A DNA stretch of 64,000 nt from Acidobacteriaceae bacterium (lineage in GTDB: Bacteria > Acidobacteriota > Terriglobia > Terriglobales > Acidobacteriaceae). A program made the position numbers and the translations under genes. Under the pieces are notes generated by a model, which saw only the letters and a program-made list of their open reading frames with translations, was not told the DNA's origin and searched no databases. The stretch covers positions 80,371-144,370 of the forward strand of contig JASHNW010000043.1 of the NCBI GenBank assembly GCA_030041435.1. The letters are read 5' to 3'. Shown one piece after another: positions 8,914 to 17,474 of this stretch; within the stretch, counting starts at the first letter, position 1; each line of letters opens with the position of its first letter.

Positions 8914-9337
8914 GGACTCACCTCTACCGGCATCGCCGTATTCGCAACAATCAAAAAGCCGCGCCGGCTCCCTGGGGGAAGGCAGAGCGCCCACCGCGTA
9001 GGAAAGAAGAATTGCGCGGAATTATAGCGCCCCAAAGCATCACCGTGAATCGCCTTCTTCCCGCGCCCAACCCATCGCCTCGAACCCGCCCACCCATCCC
9101 TGATCCCTGGTTCCTGATCGCTGTACGCTGAACGCTGATCGCTGATCGCTGTTTCCTGGTCGCTGCGTCGCCGGGAACCCTCCCGCCTCCACAGTTATCT
9201 ATCCGTGCAGACACTCGCGAGCCAACCAAACTCGCCCGTGCGGATACCTCGCCGTTCACCACGCTTCGCGCAAGTCCTCGCTCTCCGCAGTTCCTGATTC
9301 ACACACTGTGCTCTGAGCTCTGCCCAGGAGAGTGCCC
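8914..9337. other. 424-bp divergent intergenic region
   Basis: Between the small membrane protein (minus) and the TonB-like gene (plus). It holds the start signals of both genes, heptamer array 3 (9098-9167) and a two-unit heptamer trace (9309-9325) just before the TonB ribosome-binding site. No ORF with coding character is seen. Confidence 0.7.
9098..9167. repeat. Heptamer array 3 (10 units)
   Basis: Ten contiguous 7-bp units of the CGCTGAT subfamily (CCCTGAT, CCCTGGT, TCCTGAT, CGCTGTA, CGCTGAA, CGCTGAT twice, CGCTGTT, TCCTGGT, CGCTGCG) in a divergent promoter region. Confidence 0.9.
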
Positions 9338-10063
9338 ATGTTTGAAGACAGCCTTGTCGAATCCACCCACCGCATCCGCACCCGCAGCCGCCGCTACGTC
9401 GTCGGATCGTTCCTGCTCGAGGCGGCCCTGCTCGCCGTCATCGTCCTCGTCCCCTGCCTCTACCCGGCCGCGCTGCCGCAGAAATACCTCAGCGTACCCC
9501 TCATTGCGCCCCCGCCCGCGGCCGCTCCGCAAATGCTCCAGCAGCGCCCCGCCGCCTCGCCCGCCGCGCGTCCTGAACTCCTCGACCTCACCCTCACCGC
9601 GCCCCCGCGCATTCCCACCGGCATCCACCAGGTCATCGACATGGCGCCTCCCGGCATGTCCCCCGGCGGCGACCTCGGCGTCGCTGCAGGCAATGGCCCT
9701 CCCGGCGCGCTCTTTCCCTCGGCCGCCCCGCCCCCCGCGCCTCGCGCGCATCTCGCCAAACCCTCCGGCCCCATTCACATTTCCTCCGGAGTCGCCGGGG
9801 GCCGGCTCATCGTCCCTATCCGTCCGCACTACCCCATCCTCGCGCTCGAAGCGCGCATCCAGGGCACTGTCGTCGTCTGCACCACCATTTCCACCGAGGG
9901 CCGCATCGAGGACCTTCGCGTCCTCAGCGGTCCTCCTCTGCTCGTCAACGCCGCCGTCGACGCCATCCGTCAGGCCCGCTACCGCCCGTACCTGCTCAAC
10001 GGCCAGCCCGTCGAGGTGGAAACTACCATCACTGTCGTCTTCCGCCTCGACGGCGGCACCTGA
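9338..10063 (+). CDS. TonB-family energy transducer-like protein
   Basis: A 241-aa protein. It has a basic N-terminus, one membrane helix (FLLEAALLAVIVLVPCL, about residues 26-44), a long Pro/Ala-rich periplasmic stretch, and a C-terminal TonB fold (about 160-241) with GTVVVCTTISTEGRIEDLRV and AVDAIRQARYRPYLLNGQPV. TonB proteins carry proton-motive energy from ExbBD to outer-membrane transporters; no exbBD genes are in the window. The ATG is set by AGGAG seven bases upstream. A tail-side heptamer array begins a few bases after its stop. Confidence 0.87.
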   Translation: MFEDSLVESTHRIRTRSRRYVVGSFLLEAALLAVIVLVPCLYPAALPQKYLSVPLIAPPPAAAPQMLQQRPAASPAARPELLDLTLTAPPRIPTGIHQVIDMAPPGMSPGGDLGVAAGNGPPGALFPSAAPPPAPRAHLAKPSGPIHISSGVAGGRLIVPIRPHYPILALEARIQGTVVVCTTISTEGRIEDLRVLSGPPLLVNAAVDAIRQARYRPYLLNGQPVEVETTITVVFRLDGGT

Positions 10064-10075
10064 CTCCTCTGCTCC

Positions 10076-10124
10076 GAGCTCTGCGCTCTGCGCTCTGTGC
10101 CCTGTGCCCTGTGGTCTGAGCTCT
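10076..10124. repeat. Heptamer array 4 (7 units)
   Basis: Units GAGCTCT, GCGCTCT twice, GTGCCCT twice, GTGGTCT and GAGCTCT in one phase, with a partial unit from 10069. It starts a few bases after the stop of the TonB-like gene and precedes the glutaredoxin gene. Confidence 0.9.
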
Positions 10125-10180
10125 GCTCCCGGTGATCCCCATCACCTCGCTCCCAGCCCGCTTCCGGTACCATACAAATC

Positions 10181-10477
10181 GTGACCCTCGTCCTCTACTC
10201 TGCCTCCTGGTGCCGCGACTGCCGCGAGGCCAAACGCTTCCTCGACGCCCACCGCATTCCCTATACCGAGATCGACATCGAGCAGAATCCCGAGGCCGCC
10301 ACAGAGGTCCTCCGCCACACCGGCAAATACGCCATCCCCCAGTTCGTCATCGACGGCGAATGGGTTCAGCCCTACCGCCCCGGCCGCGGCTTTCTTTACG
10401 CCGAGATGAAAGAGCGCCTGGGCCTCGCAGAAACGCACTCCCCTGCTGCCCCCGTCTTTGCGGCCTCCCGCCGCTGA
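10181..10477 (+). CDS. Glutaredoxin-family thiol oxidoreductase
   Basis: A 98-aa thioredoxin-fold protein with the active site W-C-R-D-C near residues 10-14 and a cis-proline region (YAIPQFVIDGEW). It resembles small glutaredoxins of the GrxC / NrdH-like group and would reduce disulfides or mixed disulfides in the cytoplasm. It starts at a GTG with no ribosome-binding site; TACCAT lies seven bases upstream, so the mRNA may be leaderless. The C-terminal Ala/Ser/Arg tail is an extension beyond the fold. Confidence 0.85.
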   Translation: MTLVLYSASWCRDCREAKRFLDAHRIPYTEIDIEQNPEAATEVLRHTGKYAIPQFVIDGEWVQPYRPGRGFLYAEMKERLGLAETHSPAAPVFAASRR

Positions 10478-10579
10478 CCCATCCCCTGCGCTCTCTTCAC
10501 GCCCTCCCCCTCCTTCTTCCTTCCGGAACATTTCCTGCTTCTCGTGCGTACTTCTCGTCGCGGAGTTCCCGAATTTCAG

Positions 10580-10669
10580 CCGCCGAGTTTTGCAGATGCG
10601 CGGCTTTAGCCGCAGAGTTTTGCAGATGCGCGGCCTCAGCCGCAGAGTTTTGAAGGGGCACGGCTTCAG
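10580..10669. repeat. Three 30-bp tandem repeats
   Basis: Three copies (10580-10609, 10610-10639, 10640-10669) of a unit with the core GAGTTTTGCAGATGCGCGGC. The third copy changes to a GGGGCACGGCTTCAG form and runs into the REP-like hairpin next to it. A degenerate fourth copy precedes them (from about 10554). Confidence 0.85.
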
Positions 10670-10711
10670 CCGTGCCGTTTAGCCTAAAATAAATCGGGCT
10701 TTAGCCCCTGA
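10653..10711. repeat. REP-like double hairpin element
   Basis: GGCACGGCTTCAGCCGTGCC forms a near-perfect hairpin. It is followed after about 15 bases by a second inverted element reading GGGCTTTAGCCC. The same composite recurs at 24306-24374, and half of it near 15810, so it is a dispersed intergenic repeat. Confidence 0.85.
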
Positions 10712-10742
10712 GCGCCGTTGCCCGTTCCCGGAGGACTTCACC

Positions 10743-11600
10743 ATGCGCACCAATCTTGCCACCTCGTTCCTCGCCGCCGCCGCCCTCGCTGCTTTCCTCC
10801 CCGCCGCCGCCCACGCCGCCGACGGCACCTTCGACAAAACCCTCCAGGTCAGCGGCCAGGTCATGCTTAGCGTCTCCACCGGCTCCGGATACATCCACGT
10901 CTCCCCCGGCTCCGGCAATGAGATTCACATCGTCGGCCATGTCCACGCCAGTGACTGGGGCTTCGGCGGCTCCGCCGAAGATCGCGTCCGCCAGGTCGTC
11001 GACCACCCCCCCATCGAACAGACCGGCAACATCGTTGCCATCGGCAAACACGCTGACTGGATCCACAATGTCGGCATCGACTACGACATCACCGCGCCGC
11101 GCGGCACCCAGCTCGAAGCCGGCTCCGGTTCCGGCGATCTCCGCCTCCTCGATCTCGGCGGCCCGCTCAAAGCCAGCACCGGCTCCGGCTCTATCCAGGC
11201 CACCGGCGCCACCGGCATCGTCGATCTCGGCACGGGATCCGGCGATATCCGCGCCGACCTGCACGCCGCCGATGACGTCAAAGCCCACACCGGCAGCGGC
11301 TCCATTCATCTCCAGGGTGTTGACGGCTCCCTCTACGCCCACACCGGCTCCGGCGACATCGAGATTGGCGGCCAGCCTGTCTCCGGCTGGAAAATCGAAA
11401 CCGGCTCCGGCTCCGTCGACCTCAACACCGGCAGCGCCCACTTCACCCTCGATGCCAGCACCGGCTCCGGCTCGGTCCACAGCGACCCGCCCCTCACCAC
11501 GCATGGCAGCTTCGACCGCCATCACGTGCAGGGCGACATCAATGGCGGAGGTCCCACCGTCCGCGTCTCCACCGGCTCCGGCGACGTCCGCATCCACTGA
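10743..11600 (+). CDS. Exported DUF4097-type beta-repeat protein
   Basis: A 285-aa protein with a signal peptide (ending AAAHAAD). Many short repeats of the type TGSGSI / TGSGDI spaced by about 18-20 residues are typical of the DUF4097 beta-strand-repeat family, which forms a right-handed beta-helix-like fold. Relatives are found on the cell surface or periplasm and have no proven reaction. GGAGG lies eight bases before the ATG. It converges on the first VWFA gene, with a strong hairpin between them. Confidence 0.85.
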   Translation: MRTNLATSFLAAAALAAFLPAAAHAADGTFDKTLQVSGQVMLSVSTGSGYIHVSPGSGNEIHIVGHVHASDWGFGGSAEDRVRQVVDHPPIEQTGNIVAIGKHADWIHNVGIDYDITAPRGTQLEAGSGSGDLRLLDLGGPLKASTGSGSIQATGATGIVDLGTGSGDIRADLHAADDVKAHTGSGSIHLQGVDGSLYAHTGSGDIEIGGQPVSGWKIETGSGSVDLNTGSAHFTLDASTGSGSVHSDPPLTTHGSFDRHHVQGDINGGGPTVRVSTGSGDVRIH

Positions 11601-11665
11601 CGCAGCATTTTCAAATGTAGAGTCTTCTCAAGCGGCGTCGACAGACGCACTGCCTTCCCACCATC

Positions 11666-11692
11666 GATGAAGCCGGTCCCACCGGCTTCATC
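11666..11692. terminator. Perfect 12-bp inverted repeat between convergent genes
   Basis: GATGAAGCCGGT and its exact complement are separated by three bases. It lies between the stop of the DUF4097 gene and the stop of the VWFA gene, so it can serve both strands. There is no T-run, so termination by the classical intrinsic mechanism is not certain; mRNA 3'-end protection is an alternative. Confidence 0.6.
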
Positions 11693-11700
11693 CCCCGAAT

Positions 11701-11721
11701 CCCAGCTCCCAGCTATCCGCT
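11701..11721. repeat. Heptamer array 5 (3 units)
   Basis: CCCAGCT, CCCAGCT, ATCCGCT. The TAG stop of the VWFA gene (11720-11722) lies in the last unit. Confidence 0.8.
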
Positions 11722-13660
11722 ACTTCCCCACCCCCACTGGCACTTCCACCGTCCCAATCCGCCCGCTCAGCAGATCGTGTACCCCCACCCGCAGATAATC
11801 CTGCCCCGCCGGCAAATCGATCTCCTGGTGCAGCCGGATTCCGCCGTGCTCCGCCTGCGCGGCCTGCGCGTCCGTCAAATCCACGCCCAGCCCTATGTCC
11901 GTATAGTTCACCCGGATCCCCTCGTCGTTGTACGCCACCTGCGTCAGCTCGATCTCCCGATGCTGCTTTCCGTCCGGCAACAACTTCGCGTCCACCTCCC
12001 GCGGATCGATCCAGTAATCCACCAGGTAGTGCGTCGGATGCTTCAGCCCCGTCGGCGTCGCGGCCGCCCGCTCCAGCGTTGCCTTCTCCCCGCCCAGCGC
12101 CGGATCACCCTCCGGCAGAATGCGCACCTCGAAGGTCACCTGCGACAACGGCAGCGTCCCGTGCTGCATCGCGTCGATCAGCGGATTCATCTTTCCCGGA
12201 ATCCACCTCATCGCCTCGGCCGGACTATCGGCAAAGTAAGCGTGCCGGTATTCCAGATCGTAACCGCCGCTGTCCACGCGCACCTCAATCTTCCGCAGCG
12301 CCCCGTTGTAATTCTGATTGCCCGGATCGTAACCCAAGGTGTAATAGCTCGACCCGTTGGCGATCGCCTCTCCCACCACCTGTCCCAGCGCGTTCCGGTT
12401 GTAGTACGCCTTCCCCCCGGTTTCCGTCGCTATCTGCTCCATGTTGAAGTGGTCCCAGCTCGTGTCGCTCAGGAACGCCTGATCCTGGGCGGTCACGTCT
12501 CCGCCCACTCCCGGCTGCGCGTTCACCGTGTTGAGCTGGTCCATGCTGAACGAACCGATCCCCGTATTGCCGGCTCCGCCTTGCCCCACCGCGCCCTGCC
12601 CGTTCACCTGCGCCCCGGCCGGCGCCGATTGCATCGCCTCAGCAATCCCCGCCGTCGTGCCGGCATCCGAGCTCGGCGTATTCAGCAGCCCCCGCGAATC
12701 CACCGGATACACCGCCACCCGCGCCAGCGCCAGCAGCTCCGCCGCCTTTTTCACCTGTCCCGTGTAATCCGCCATCGGATCCATATTCGGATTCGCTCCC
12801 CCCTGCAAATATCGCAGCGGAAACTCTCCCGAAAACCAGATCAGGTTCTTGCGTCCAGGAATGATGCTCAGATAGCGCGCGATCTCGTCCAGCGCATCGA
12901 TGGTCATCTCTTCCCGCAGGCCCACCTCGAAATTCTGCGTATCCGAAATAAACTGCTGAATTCCCGAAACCGCCAGTCCCGACAACCCCAGCGCCTCCGC
13001 CAGACTGTTCTGCAGGTTCAGCGTGTTGTCGAAATCCGGATCCAGCACCGGGCTCTTTTCCGTATTGCCGCGCCCCGGCCCCAGCGCTTTCGCAATCTCC
13101 GCCGCGTTCGTCGTGAATCCGCTGATGATGTGCAGCTTCGACCCCAGCGTGAACACCGCCATCCGCGTCCCCGGCGGAATCGTCGCCAGATATTGCAGCA
13201 TCCTCCGCCGCACGTATACCTGGTCCGGCAGCGGCGTATTCAGCGCATCCAGCAGCAGCACGTTGGTCGCGCTCGTCACCGTGTATCGCGGAGCATCGCT
13301 GTACACGTGCGGCGGCAGCTGCGGCGCCGTCGCCACCTCCACCGCATCCGTCGCCCGGTGCTCCTCAAACACCGTGATCTTCTGCGTCTTTCCATCCTCC
13401 CGAATATCGAAGTCGGAAGCCTTCAGACCCTCCACTGGCGCGCCCTTGGCCCGCACCACCACATCCACCAGCACCAGGTTCGCATTGGTCCGGAACACCG
13501 GCACGGGGATCCCGGTCGGCACACCCGGCTGTTCGACCTGCGGCGTGGTCTGTACTGCCGGCATTTGCGCCGGCGCGCCCGCCTGCCCCTGGGCCGCCCA
13601 CGCCGCTGTCAGAAGAAGAGTCAAACTTCCAGGAAGCGCAAGAAAGCGAAGCCGGGCCAT
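11720..13660 (-). CDS. Exported VWFA-related protein (acidobacterial type), copy 1
   Basis: A 646-aa protein with a signal peptide (hydrophobic to about residue 28) and the acidobacterial VWFA-related domain. Seen: VPVFRTNANLVLVDVVVRAKG, FDIREDGKTQKITVFEEH, LLLDALNTP in place of the first MIDAS strand, IPPGTRMAVFTLGSKL, DEIARYLSIIPGRKNLIWFSG, ARVAVYPVDSRGL and YYTLGYDP. Function in this family is unknown; adhesion or an extracytoplasmic scaffold is plausible. GGAGGG precedes the ATG. It is a clear paralogue of the next gene. Confidence 0.88.
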   Translation of the reverse strand: MARLRFLALPGSLTLLLTAAWAAQGQAGAPAQMPAVQTTPQVEQPGVPTGIPVPVFRTNANLVLVDVVVRAKGAPVEGLKASDFDIREDGKTQKITVFEEHRATDAVEVATAPQLPPHVYSDAPRYTVTSATNVLLLDALNTPLPDQVYVRRRMLQYLATIPPGTRMAVFTLGSKLHIISGFTTNAAEIAKALGPGRGNTEKSPVLDPDFDNTLNLQNSLAEALGLSGLAVSGIQQFISDTQNFEVGLREEMTIDALDEIARYLSIIPGRKNLIWFSGEFPLRYLQGGANPNMDPMADYTGQVKKAAELLALARVAVYPVDSRGLLNTPSSDAGTTAGIAEAMQSAPAGAQVNGQGAVGQGGAGNTGIGSFSMDQLNTVNAQPGVGGDVTAQDQAFLSDTSWDHFNMEQIATETGGKAYYNRNALGQVVGEAIANGSSYYTLGYDPGNQNYNGALRKIEVRVDSGGYDLEYRHAYFADSPAEAMRWIPGKMNPLIDAMQHGTLPLSQVTFEVRILPEGDPALGGEKATLERAAATPTGLKHPTHYLVDYWIDPREVDAKLLPDGKQHREIELTQVAYNDEGIRVNYTDIGLGVDLTDAQAAQAEHGGIRLHQEIDLPAGQDYLRVGVHDLLSGRIGTVEVPVGVGK

Positions 13661-13755
13661 GGAAACCCTCCACCCTGGACACTCACAGAGTGTCCCCCAT
13701 CATATGCCGGTTCCCGCTCTCTGCCCATGACCGGTCGATGATCCCGCCACCAGGT

Positions 13756-13790
13756 GCCAGCTATCCGCTACCCGCTATCCGCTACCCGCT
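13756..13790. repeat. Heptamer array 6 (5 units)
   Basis: GCCAGCT, ATCCGCT, ACCCGCT, ATCCGCT, ACCCGCT, ending three bases before the TGA stop (13794-13796) of VWFA copy 2 and lying upstream of VWFA copy 1. Confidence 0.9.
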
Positions 13791-13793
13791 GCC

Positions 13794-15620
13794 TCAACGC
13801 CCTGCCTCCACCGGAACCTCCACCGTCCCGATCCGCCCACTCACAAGATCGTGCACGCCCACCCGCAAAAGGCTCTGCCCCTCCGGCAAATCGATCTCCT
13901 CGTGCAGGTGGATTCCCTCCTGCGCCGCCCGTGCCATTTCCGCCGGCGGCGTGTCCACCTCCAGCCCCTGATCCGCATAGTTTTGCCGGATCCCAGTCCG
14001 GTCGTACACCACTTCCGTCAGCTCCACCTTCACCTGCTGCCGTCCATCCGGCAGCATCGTCGCCTGCAGCCCCTCAGGATGGATCCAGTAATCCACGACG
14101 TACCGCTGCGCGTGCTTCAGGCTCGCCGCCATCGCTCCCGCCGGCCCCGCCGTCGCCTCGCTCTTCACCGCCGCATCGTCCGCCGGCAGCACCCGCACCC
14201 GGAACAGCACCTGCGACAGTTCCGGCGCCCCTGGCTGCATCGCCGCAATCAGCGGACTGATCCTCCCCGGGATCAGCGTCTCCTTGCTCGCATCCTTCAG
14301 CGCGTAGTAGCCCCGCCGGTATTCCAGATCGTAGTGCGACTCTTCCAGCTTCACCTGGATGTCCCGGTAACTCCCGTCGTAGTTCCGGTTCTCCGGCATA
14401 TACCCCAGCGTGTAATAGCTTGACCCGTTCTCGATCGCCTCTCCCAGCGCTTCTCCCACTCCATTCGTGTTCACAAACGCCTCGCCGCCCGTCGCCTGCG
14501 CCACTGCCTTCATCAGGTCATGCTCCTCCTGGTTCAGTTCGAGAAAGCTGGCATTCTGCGCATCCAGGTTCTGCGCCAGCGTCGGCTGTCCGCCGCCGAC
14601 CGGTGTGCTGTTCAGCAGCGCCGGGTTGCTCGGATTCGCCTCCGCTGTGAAGTTGCTCGATTCGAGCAGCCCCCGCGCGTCCACCGGATACAGCGCCACC
14701 CGCGCCAGCGCCAGCAGCGCGTTCATCTTTTTGATCTGCTCGTCGTAATCGCTCTGTTCCAGCCCCTGGCCCATCCGGCTTCCCCCTCCGATCACCACCG
14801 GTGGAAACGCCCCCGTGAACCACACCAGATTCTTTCTCCCCGGTATCGTGCTCAGATACCGTCCCAGCTCATCCATGGCGTTGATGGTCAACTGCACGCG
14901 CGCGTCCAGCTGGAACCGCTGTTGATCCGCCTGAAACTGCTGCATCGATGCCAGCACCGAGCCCGTCGCCCCCGCCCCCTGCGCGATGTTCGTCAGATCC
15001 TGCATCGCCTGGTCGTATCCCTGCGTCGTTACCGGAGACAGCTGCGGATTCGACTGGTTTTCCCTGAGCGCCTTCGCCAGCGCATCCGGGCCAATGCCAA
15101 AGCCCTGCACCATCCGCAGCCGCGACGCCAGTGTAAACACCGCTACCTGCGTCCCCGGCGGAATCGACTTCAGGAACGAGAGCATGCGATGCCGCACGTA
15201 CAGCTGGTCCGAATACGGCGTGTTCAGTGCATCCAGCACCACCACATCCACCGCCGAGGTCACCGCATATTGCGGATCGTCGCTGTACTCGTGCGGCGGC
15301 AGCTCCGGCGCCTGCGCCACTTCCCGAGCATCCGTTGCTCGGTGCTCTTCGAAGACCATCGCATTCTGCGGCTTCCCGTCCTCGAAGATACGAAAGTCCG
15401 ACTGCTTCAGACCCAGCACCGGTTTCCCGTGATCCCGCACCACCACATCCACCAGCACCATGTTCGAGTTAATCCGAAAAACCGGAACCTGCTCCGCAGC
15501 CTGTTTGGCAGCGCTACCCGCCGTTGCCTCCGCCGCACCGTCTTGCGCATGACCAGAATAAGGAACGGAAAAGGCCAGAACCGCACCACAGAAAAAGGTC
15601 ACGACACTTCCACGACGCAT
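13794..15620 (-). CDS. Exported VWFA-related protein (acidobacterial type), copy 2
   Basis: A 608-aa paralogue of copy 1 with the same order of motifs: VPVFRINSNMVLVDVVVRDHG, FRIFEDGKPQNAMVFEEH, VVLDALNTPYSDQLYVRHRM, IPPGTQVAVFTL, MDELGRYLSTIPGRKNLVWF, ARVALYPVDARGL and YYTLGYMP. The start chosen is the ATG at 15620, giving the signal peptide MRRGSVVTFFCGAVLAF ending GHA. An upstream TTG (15662) would add 14 residues before it. Copies 1 and 2 are in tandem on one strand, 133 bp apart, and look like an old duplication. Confidence 0.87.
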   Translation of the reverse strand: MRRGSVVTFFCGAVLAFSVPYSGHAQDGAAEATAGSAAKQAAEQVPVFRINSNMVLVDVVVRDHGKPVLGLKQSDFRIFEDGKPQNAMVFEEHRATDAREVAQAPELPPHEYSDDPQYAVTSAVDVVVLDALNTPYSDQLYVRHRMLSFLKSIPPGTQVAVFTLASRLRMVQGFGIGPDALAKALRENQSNPQLSPVTTQGYDQAMQDLTNIAQGAGATGSVLASMQQFQADQQRFQLDARVQLTINAMDELGRYLSTIPGRKNLVWFTGAFPPVVIGGGSRMGQGLEQSDYDEQIKKMNALLALARVALYPVDARGLLESSNFTAEANPSNPALLNSTPVGGGQPTLAQNLDAQNASFLELNQEEHDLMKAVAQATGGEAFVNTNGVGEALGEAIENGSSYYTLGYMPENRNYDGSYRDIQVKLEESHYDLEYRRGYYALKDASKETLIPGRISPLIAAMQPGAPELSQVLFRVRVLPADDAAVKSEATAGPAGAMAASLKHAQRYVVDYWIHPEGLQATMLPDGRQQVKVELTEVVYDRTGIRQNYADQGLEVDTPPAEMARAAQEGIHLHEEIDLPEGQSLLRVGVHDLVSGRIGTVEVPVEAGR

Positions 15621-15860
15621 CGAACCACCCCCCACCACCCAACGACGCAGCATACTCCTCAAAAGACCCGCCCTCGGCCATATTCCCCCATCCCCGCCTT
15701 ACATGACTGTCCCAATCGATAACATCGGTCAACCCAGCCGCATAACTCAGCCACAACTCGACCTAACTAATCTCTGGTTGGGAAACCTTTGATTAGGTCC
15801 CGATTTTTAAGGGGCACGGCTTCAAAGCCTCCCCATAGCGAAGCCGAAGAAGCCTGCCCC

Positions 15861-15909
15861 GACCGAAGTCCTCATCCTCCGCGCCCTCCGTGTTCTCTGT
15901 GGTGCTAAT
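15861..15909. repeat. Dispersed CCTCCGTGTTCTCTGTGGTG repeat, copy a
   Basis: Shared with 50415-50463 (including the flanking CGAAGTCC) and, in shorter form, with 45905-45930. All three copies are intergenic. Confidence 0.7.
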
Positions 15910-16009
15910 CGCTTCAGGGACTATCGAACAAGAAAAACCCTGCCCGCAGGACGCGAACAGAGCCTTTCCTTTCCCTCACGAAGGGCCTTGTGCTGGCCGC
16001 TCCACCACT

Positions 16010-16051
16010 GGCCGCTATCCGCTATCCGCTGGACTCTATCCGCTATCCGCT
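16010..16051. repeat. Heptamer array 7 (6 units)
   Basis: GGCCGCT, ATCCGCT twice, GGACTCT, ATCCGCT twice in one phase, about 60 bp upstream of the serine hydrolase start. Confidence 0.9.
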
Positions 16052-16110
16052 GCTTCCCCCTGTGACCCCCGATACATCCATTCCCGCCCAATCCGCGCTA
16101 CCCTGTTGCC

Positions 16111-17247
16111 ATGCCAACGGAGGAGATTGCGATCGCCACGCCAGCCGCCAACTCCCTCCCCCCCAACTGCGCGTCCGCCCGCGCCGTCCTTGAGCAGGCC
16201 GTCCACCAACGCGCCTTTCCCGGCGCTGCTTTCGGCGTCCTCCATCGCGGCGCAATCGTCGCCCTTGACGCTGTAGGCCGCTTCACCTACGAAGACGACG
16301 CGCCCTCCGTCCAGCCTGCGACCGTCTTCGATCTCGCCAGCGTCTCCAAAGTCGTCGCCACCACTGCCGCCGCCATGCTCCTCTGCGACCGCGGCCTTTT
16401 CGACCTCGACATGCGCCTCGGCGACATCCTCCCCCGCTTCGTCATCGGCATGGATCCCGGCAGCGGCAAAGAACGCGTCACCCTCCGCATGCTCCTCGCA
16501 CACTCCTCCGGTCTGCCCGGCTACGTCACCTTCTTCCGCACCTGCTCCACTCCTGAGGAGCTGCTCCGCGCCGCCCTCCAGCTTCCCCTTGAAGCCCACC
16601 CTGGCGCGCGCACCGAATACTCTGACCCCGGCTACATCCTCCTCGGCAAAGTCATCGAAGTCCTCGCCGGCGAACCGCTCGACGCCTTCTGCGCCCGCGA
16701 AATCTTCACCCCCCTCGGCCTCGCCTCCACGCGCTTCCGCCCGCCCGCAGAATCGCGCTCTGCCATTCCGCCCACCGAGAACGACACCGCCTTCCGCGGC
16801 CGCATCCTCCAGGGCGAGGTGCAGGACGAAAACGCCTTCGTCCTCCGCGGCGTCGCCGGCCACGCCGGTGTCTTCTCCAATGTTCCCGATCTGCTGCGAT
16901 TTGCGCAGTGCGTCCTCGACCAGGGCCGCACCGCCTCCGGCCATCAGCTCTTCAGCCCCGCAACCCTGGCCCTCTTCGCCACGCCCCATACCACACCGGA
17001 CAACAAGACACGCGCCCTCGGCTGGGACGTTCCCACCGCGCCCTCATCCTCCGGCCAGCACTTCGGCCCCCGTTCCATCGGCCATCTCGGCTACGCCGGC
17101 ACCTCTCTTTGGATCGACCCCGCCCAGGCCCTCGCCGTCGCTCTCCTCACCAACCGCACCTGGCCCGATCGCTCCAGCGACGCCATCCGCCAAATCCGCC
17201 CCGCCTTCCACGACGCCGTCGTCGAGTCCCTAAATCTGCCGTCCTGA
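16111..17247 (+). CDS. Class-C beta-lactamase-like serine hydrolase (cytoplasmic)
   Basis: A 378-aa member of the beta-lactamase / esterase EstB family. The nucleophile motif is S77-V-S-K, the second motif is YSDPGY, and the third region reads HLGYAGTS, close to the HxG of relatives. No signal peptide is seen, so it should act in the cytoplasm. Members include esterases, peptidases and acylases; the substrate cannot be told. There is no ribosome-binding site; TACCCT lies six bases before the ATG, suggesting a leaderless mRNA. Confidence 0.82.
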   Translation: MPTEEIAIATPAANSLPPNCASARAVLEQAVHQRAFPGAAFGVLHRGAIVALDAVGRFTYEDDAPSVQPATVFDLASVSKVVATTAAAMLLCDRGLFDLDMRLGDILPRFVIGMDPGSGKERVTLRMLLAHSSGLPGYVTFFRTCSTPEELLRAALQLPLEAHPGARTEYSDPGYILLGKVIEVLAGEPLDAFCAREIFTPLGLASTRFRPPAESRSAIPPTENDTAFRGRILQGEVQDENAFVLRGVAGHAGVFSNVPDLLRFAQCVLDQGRTASGHQLFSPATLALFATPHTTPDNKTRALGWDVPTAPSSSGQHFGPRSIGHLGYAGTSLWIDPAQALAVALLTNRTWPDRSSDAIRQIRPAFHDAVVESLNLPS

Positions 17248-17275
17248 GGAGCAATGCGACCAGGGACCCTGCAAT
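17243..17275. repeat. Degenerate dispersed CTGAGGAGC repeat
   Basis: A partly conserved member of the family seen better at 29072, 36044 and 53492. It overlaps the end of the serine hydrolase gene. Confidence 0.45.
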
Positions 17276-17440
17276 TGTTTTTGCCTGTCATCCTCAGGCC
17301 CCTGAGCCAACGCAGCGGCCCCGAAGGGGACGAAAGGCGTGGCCTGAGCAAGTCCGCGCAGCGGACGAGTCGAAGGCCACCTCGCGTTTCTGCCTCCCCA
17401 AACGCAAAAAGACCCTCGCACCCAACCGGCCACGAGGATC

Positions 17441-17474
17441 TTCGCTATCCGCTACCCTCTATCCGCTGCGTCTA
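17441..17474. repeat. Heptamer array 8 (about 4 units)
   Basis: ATCCGCT, ACCCTCT, ATCCGCT, GCGTCTA in phase; the last unit contains the TAG stop (17472-17474) of the minus-strand TonB-like gene. Confidence 0.85.

Larger units (their letters stand above)
15621..16110. other. 490-bp divergent intergenic region
   Basis: No coding frame is convincing. It contains a half REP-like element (about 15808-15830), a dispersed repeat (15861-15909) and heptamer array 7 (16010-16051). An AT-richer stretch at 15750-15810 may carry promoters for VWFA copy 2. Confidence 0.65.
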
